From: Liopterus haemorrhoidalis
Taxonomy: Eukaryota; Arthropoda; Insecta; Coleoptera; Dytiscidae
Assembly (NCBI GenBank): GCA_963971575.1
Contig: OZ020617.1
Coordinates: 16,825,403 to 16,889,402, forward strand
Length of the DNA stretch: 64,000 bases
Reading direction: 5' to 3'
Part shown: positions 59,235 through 64,000 of the stretch, one piece after another
Position numbering within the stretch: the first letter of the stretch is position 1
Layout: the number at the start of each line of letters is the position of its first letter
Notes under the pieces: model-generated
Databases searched by the model: none
Seen by the model: only the letters and a program-made list of their open reading frames with translations
Told to the model about the DNA's origin: nothing
Program-made: the position numbers and the translations under genes

Positions 59235-60175
59235 CATGTATCCCCCGACTTACGACCTCCCGACTTACAAACTCCCGTACTAACGTCCAAAATTTTAAAA
59301 TTAATTTTTTTTTTAAGCCCTATAAAACGTAAAAATCAAGCAAATATTGGTCAACTTCACTTGCAATGCTAAAATTATTTTTATGACTAACTATGTACTT
59401 CAATTACAGTATATATATTTTTACTTTAATCGCCGACCTCAGTAGCGCAGTGGTAGCGACTCTGCTTCTCGTGCTAAAGGTCCCGGGTGCCAAAGGGTTA
59501 TATGCATATTTGTATTTGTCCTTTTCACCTCATCCTCATTTAAAATAATAAAAAATAAATTGAAAATTAAAAAAAGCATCATATCATAAATATATCACCG
59601 CTCCCAACCCGGATTAGGTCACCGTGGGAGTTGTAGACCTGAAACTTCACTCTTCGGAGTGAAAGGCTCGTGCCCAACATAAAAGTAGCAGTACGGTAGT
59701 GAAAACTACGGCTCGGTGAGACTACTCTGGGACGTTTATAGGCTGAAGATGATAATGTACTTCAATTACGCCCCTTTTTATTACAAGCATCCTTTCTAAG
59801 CATAAAAGCCACTGGACTCGGAAAATCCAAGTTTGTATAAAATAAAAATTATTCCTATATGCAATGTACGTTTTGTTTTTAATTCTATATTTCTATGATT
59901 TCTAACGTTTCTTGCACTTTATTATCTTCCAGTCTTCAAATAAAAATTGAATTTTTTCTCCAGGTAGGACCAATTTTGTTTATTTTTATCGTCTTTTTTC
60001 AAGTATTTGCAGTCAATAACTCGGGATTTAACATATGTGTATATTGAAGTTAAAACCATTATTAGGAGAGAGGGGTAAAATATGCATACATATCTTCAAA
60101 TTTTGTAAATTCCCCGACTTACGACCAAATTCGACTTACGACCAATCCTTCGGAACGGAACTTGGTCGTTACCTG
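59235..60175. mobile_element. Tigger-like MITE containing a SINE
   Basis: Termini with CCCGACTTACGACC repeats: the left begins CATGTATCCCCCGACTTACG, the right complement begins CAGGTAACGACCAAG. TA at 59,233-59,234 and 60,176-60,177. No transposase. Confidence 0.68.
59431..59762 (+). mobile_element. tRNA-headed SINE
   Basis: CCGACCTCAGTAGCGCAGTG then GTAGCGACTCTG (A box) and AAAGGTCCCGGGTGCC (weak B box), TTTGTATTTGTC as in the 35.6-kb SINE, then a G+C-richer 3' body (59,600-59,760). Nested in the Tigger-like MITE. Confidence 0.6.
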
Positions 60176-60255
60176 TAGTTATTACATATTTGTACCGCTT
60201 TCCCAGGTTGCCACGTTTAAATAGCATTGTTCAGTCGTATTTCTGTTTGATATAT

Positions 60256-60790
60256 TGTCACGTGGGTGGTTTGATTGAGACACAACTCCTGGTTTCAACA
60301 TAACAAATTTATTAAAGATTTATCAAATTTACAATATAATGTTTGAATTAGTCCATGGAGTTGGGGAAATTTTCGGTCCACCCCGTGTTGGCCAGGATCG
60401 GCTTGGACCTATCTCCGAGGCGGGGGCTACCCATCCGGGAGTCGAGGAGCCTGGAGAAGTCTTCTTCCACTCACATGGTGATTGCTTGCTTGGCTTCACC
60501 CTAGTTACAAGAATCTGGCGTCAGTGTCTTGGTCGTCACCTTGTGGACTAATACGTGCAGCGGAGTTGGCTATGTTCCACTGCTTCCATATTCTGTTTCA
60601 TCCAGCCTTTGTGTAACGAAAGTTTAACCCAGTTCCAATATTCATTCGTCATGACAAATATTTCCTCATTATGAATATGCAGTGTATGCATTTCGTAATC
60701 AGGCCACATACGTCAGACGCTGACGAATAGTTTTTAATCAGACACGTGACCATCACAATGTCTAGATGTCGTAATCCTGACCTAGGTATA
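60256..60790. mobile_element. Putative LTR fragment related to 17,761-18,446
   Basis: Begins TGTCACGTGGGTGG, with a G+C-rich block (60,370-60,550) of similar layout to the solo LTR at 17.8 kb (CCAGGATCGG, CCACCCCG). The right end is not found; it meets the MITE at 60,793. The frame at 60,339-60,551 is not recognised. Confidence 0.45.
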
Positions 60791-60792
60791 TA

Positions 60793-61944
60793 CAAGGTGT
60801 TAGGTAAATGTCCGGCACAATTTTACAGGCAGCATTTTTGGCCCATTTAGAGCTAAAAAGTCCTCAACCATTTTTGAATAAGATGCGTATATCGCTTGAT
60901 AATCGATGCAGTACCACCGTTTAGGAACCACTAATATTTAGTCTGTTACTACAATCACATATGTGATACCCTTTTCACACTAGATCTTTAAGATTGGATG
61001 TTAAAGTGGATGTATCTTTAAACGCTAATGTGAAACCGTATGGCCTCGTCTAAATACAAGCGATGTTTAAGACAGAGATCTGCGTCTTAAACTTCGTCCG
61101 CATTGCCAACTTAATTTCTATTATAAAAAAATACTCCTTGAATTTGTGCTGTCAACATTTTATATTATCATAAACAAGAATACTGTATTATATCGACGTT
61201 ATAAGAAGTTTATACTTATTGTTATAATAAAACTATTTATTTTAATAATGTGTTTAATAAAATACAGAGCTACAATAATTGAGATAAAATGTATCGACTT
61301 ACATGTTAATACAGGTGTAATATATTCTTTATTGTAGTGCCTTTATTGTAAAATGAAATGAAATATCCTTAATTGTTTATAATAATTCAAAATGTGCGTC
61401 TGCGCAGACATTTCAAAACTGGTAATTTCATGACGGTAACTTAATAACAAAATTACTGTAGTTGATGACAGCACCAGAGATTTAAACATCAAGTGTGAAA
61501 GCATACCGATCTTAAACATCGGTGAACTTTAAGTTCACTCGTCTTAAAGATCTAGTGTGAAAAAGGTATGACTGAGATAAATAGAAACCATGGAAAGAAT
61601 ACCGTAATTTTATTTCAACAAAATGCATATTCTTCAATTGTGTATTGTGCCATTTTTTAACAAAATCGGAACAAAATTTTAGATTATGACGTAAACGTAC
61701 TTTGATATTCTATTATTGAACTACAACTAAAATATTTTTTTCTCTATGGCAACTACACAATTTCTGGATTAATATGAAAAATTTTAAAAAAAGTCAGTGG
61801 TTTTCAAAATTTGGGGCATCTTTTTGTTTGTTTACTTTTGGACGAAATTCACATTTTAGAGAAAATTGGCAAGGGAAAAATCGATTTCATTCTACGTCAC
61901 CATGCTGTCTTTTAAATTGTGCCGGACATTTACCTAACACCCTG
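60793..61944. mobile_element. Tc1/mariner-like MITE, CAGGGTGTTAGG termini
   Basis: Termini CAAGGTGTTAGGTAAATGTC and CAGGGTGTTAGGTAAATGTC (complement), with TA at 60,791-60,792 and 61,945-61,946. The ends resemble those of the long-TIR transposon at 43-45 kb (CAGGGTGTTGG). Contains a nested element. Confidence 0.8.
60968..61568. mobile_element. Nested MITE, TTTTCACACTAGATC termini
   Basis: About 600 bp with inverted ends TACCCTTTTCACACTAGATC and TACCTTTTTCACACTAGATC (complement), continuing TTTAAGA. The flanking TGA on both sides may be a 3-bp TSD. The frame at 61,146-61,337 is not recognised. Confidence 0.65.
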
Positions 61945-61946
61945 TA

Positions 61947-62309
61947 TATGTTTTATTTTGAATTATATCAAATATTATTATAATGCCGAGAGCTCCTAGT
62001 AACCGGACTCAAAGGATGGTTTTGTCTCTTATTAATTATTTTGAAAGAGAGTGAGATAGTAAAAAAATAAATAAATAAAATAAAAATTCAAAAATTTCTA
62101 TTCGAATAAAAAAATTTTGACTTTGACTCTTTATCATTGCTTTCTGATCTTTTTGTCAATGTGACACGCCATGCGAAATATTAAAATAAATTGTATAAAA
62201 ATGATGAAAAGAACACGAAAAATTTTTAAAAACTATTATTTCTGATGATTCTTATACACTGGAATTTTTATTTTATTTTATTTAGTATTATATTACACAC
62301 TTAATATAG
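61947..62309. other. No recognisable feature
   Basis: A+T-rich sequence without gene or clear termini. Confidence 0.4.
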
Positions 62310-62500
62310 TTTGTCCTTTGATTAAGCTCTCCGAAATTTGCGAAAACGATTAGCCCAACGAGAAATTGTACTACGGTCCACTGTTAAGTCACCGCAAAGT
62401 TCACTTAAAGCTCTGTAGATTTCTCTCGGGTTTTTGCCACGTCAAATTTTGAACTTAATGTACGACCTCTGATCGTCAACAGTCACAAAACCCGAGACTC
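62310..62500 (-). pseudogene. mariner-type transposase N-terminal HTH fragment
   Basis: The minus strand reads DDQRSYIKFKI, a stop, then RGKNPREIYRALSELCGDL and TVDRSTISRWANRF. This is the paired helix-turn-helix of a Tc1/mariner-superfamily transposase. No catalytic region follows. Confidence 0.6.
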
Positions 62501-62719
62501 CTGCCGGCTCAATTTATAGTTAAAAATAGAGTACACGCGCTTCTTCTTCGAAGCTTCAACTACAATCGACATAATTGTCACTGTTGTTGCGTTATCCAAC
62601 CCGCAGTGTAGTCAACATAATTATAATTAATAATTGCATTTTAAACAGTTACTGTGGTATAAAAGTCCCAAATAGCATGTAATACTCCTCCCTTTAGTAT
62701 TTTTATTCAAAGGCTAATA

Positions 62720-63305
62720 TGAATTCCATCATTGGCGCTATAGCCCGAAATGAGCCAAGGCCTCCTGCTTCCAGGAGGCCTCCTTTCATGACCATATTTT
62801 CAATCTATGTATTGTACATTCAGGAGTAATATGGTCAGTATTACGTCCATTTTTTTGGCGTACACAGAAAGGCACCTACAGTTTAAAGCCGGTTGCGAAG
62901 GGCTAAGCAGAACCTGTAATTTGTACAAATATTTTTCTTTTTCTTAGAGTGCCATGCTCGATGCTCTGAATTGACAAGTTTTTACTGAACATATTCGATG
63001 CTCTGAACTGACAAGTTCGTACTGAACATATTCCGAGCGTAAGCTATTTCCCCGCATACAGTTGTGTTGTGTGTGTTGCCTGTATATATCACAATCGTAT
63101 GGGACCTACAATTTATTATCGTGGAATCCCAACCATTAATTATTTTGGGGAAATTTTACTAGGGCTTTTACCTCGGTGGTTGCCCGATGCCTTTCGAGGG
63201 AGAAACGGTCGGAAAAATGTAAGGTGTGTTTCCGGTACCGAGGAATGAACCCTGGCCCGCCGCTCAGTAGTCCACACACTAACTAAATGAGCCACGACCG
63301 TTCTC
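62720..63305 (-). mobile_element. Candidate long tRNA-headed SINE
   Basis: In minus orientation: GAACGGTCGTGGCTCATTTA then GTTAGTGTGTGG (A-box region) and CAGGGTTCATTCCTCGG (B box) at 63,305-63,230. A body follows, and near the 3' end GGAGGCCTTGGCTCATTTCG then GGCTATAGCGCC, resembling a conserved SINE 3' domain. A perfect 10-bp hairpin (AGGCCTCCTG-CTTC-CAGGAGGCCT on the plus strand) lies at about 62,760-62,783. It may be a composite of two elements. Confidence 0.45.
62957..63031. repeat. 37-bp tandem duplication
   Basis: CGATGCTCTGAATTGACAAG...CTGAACATATT occurs twice in a row with few differences. Confidence 0.8.
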
Positions 63306-63329
63306 TATAATTAAATATTTTTACACAAA

Positions 63330-63437
63330 TTATTTGACATAAGCAGGAATTGAACTCAAGTCCGTGGCCTTGCCTAGCGGACAAATAGCAGGTACAGACG
63401 ATTTAACGTTTGCAGCTACCGGCTTGCTCTTTTGCAG
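63330..63437 (-). mobile_element. tRNA-like SINE head
   Basis: The minus strand reads GCCGGTAGCTGCAAACG...GAGTTCAATTCCTGC (B-box-like). Only the head-like part is clear. Confidence 0.4.
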
Positions 63438-64000
63438 CTATAAACTATAAAGAGTCAAAAAATAAAAATAAAATGTTACAATACATACAAATTAAAACAA
63501 ATATAAACTAAAGGTAATGGAATATGAATTCCATTACCGTCATATTCTTACTCCCCTTCACTTCAACTTTTCAACTCATCTCAAATTGACATTCAAAATT
63601 TAAATCATTAATAAATACGACATTTTTTTTTTAAATCTTGCGACCCTTTATTATATATTTTTATCTGTCGCGATCCATACTTTGTACACCACTGGCCAAC
63701 TTGATACTTGAACTCATCTCTTGAGGTATTTTATTTTAATGCTTTGTAATTTTCAGTATAGCCACGCCTAATCGATTACCGTCAGTTTTTTTTTTTTTTA
63801 TCATTTTGAAAGATTTTATTAAATGCCGTATTTAAATGAACTCACAAAATAAGCTATTATTTAAGCTTATGATGTTATGTACAACTTTATGTGGCCAGAA
63901 GCTATACAAAAATATACCACACTACAAAAAATGTAAATAATAAATTTTACATTTTTTCTTGCATACTGTCAGTCGAATTTTCAGGATTCCTGTTTATCAA
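63438..64000. other. No recognisable feature
   Basis: A+T-rich; contains a short inverted pair around 63,510-63,540 (GGTAATGGAATATGAATTCC then ATTACC). No gene. Confidence 0.4.

Larger units (their letters stand above)
59154..60255. mobile_element. MITE (41.3-kb family) split by a Tigger-like element
   Basis: 59,154-59,234 and 60,176-60,255 follow, in order, the complement of 41,310-41,610 (TCCATTCACGA..., AATTTAATTGCCAA, GTTGCCACGTTTAAAT, GTCGTATTTCTGTTTGA). Its right end is cut by an LTR at 60,256. Confidence 0.65.

Noticed and set aside
60339..60551. Possible gene in G+C-richer block
   Set aside because: Lies within the LTR-like sequence resembling the solo LTR at 17.8 kb; no domain seen.

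Overview
The window is very A+T-rich animal nuclear DNA and looks like an insect (or another arthropod) with a large, repeat-rich genome. This rests on mariner, pogo/Tigger, hAT, PIF/Harbinger and piggyBac-like DNA transposons, Jockey-type LINEs, tRNA-headed SINEs, and short elements built like Drosophila DINE-1. I recognise no host gene, no rRNA and no convincing free-standing tRNA gene. The order of insect cannot be fixed from the sequence alone.

Almost everything that can be explained is transposon layered on transposon, and target-site duplications (TSDs) let the layers be read. Region 1 (1-8.5 kb): a LINE 3' end, a broken mariner, a repeat split by two TTAA-inserted elements and one TA-inserted element, a hAT MITE, and a pogo element carrying a Harbinger-like element that itself carries a TA-MITE. 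Region 2 (8.8-14.0 kb): one 5.2-kb hAT element (TSD ATTTTATT) holding a DINE-like element, an inverted-repeat element, MITEs and a young LTR-flanked element with a minisatellite. Region 3 (14-23 kb): a hAT MITE, a TTAA element, SINEs, a solo LTR, DINE-like elements and two adjacent perfect palindromes. Region 4 (23-31 kb): DINE-like families, a 531-bp pure (AC)n tract, deleted mariner and Tigger copies, and a hAT with a DINE-like element inside. Region 5 (31-39 kb): nested hATs, more DINE-like elements and a SINE. Region 6 (39-46 kb): an apparently intact 1,309-bp Tc1/mariner-superfamily transposon with a 362-residue transposase, and a second, nearly intact one with about 375-bp terminal inverted repeats. 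Region 7 (48-57 kb): two large hATs (one with two fold-back repeats, one with a LINE inside), a Jockey-type LINE and a deleted mariner. Region 8 (57-64 kb): DINE-like, Tigger, MITE, LTR and SINE sequences.

The most interesting signals are: (a) three sequence-unrelated families sharing one architecture (5' subterminal repeat, short tandem repeat, its inverted partner near the 3' end, a 3' hairpin, insertion in T runs), as expected for Helentron-associated DINE-1/HINE elements; (b) a hairpin of the form CTGAGGAN-stem-GAAAC in three inverted-repeat elements whose stems differ in sequence but keep pairing; (c) the intact transposase gene at 40,117-41,205. Boundaries given with TSDs were read directly; other repeat boundaries are approximate.
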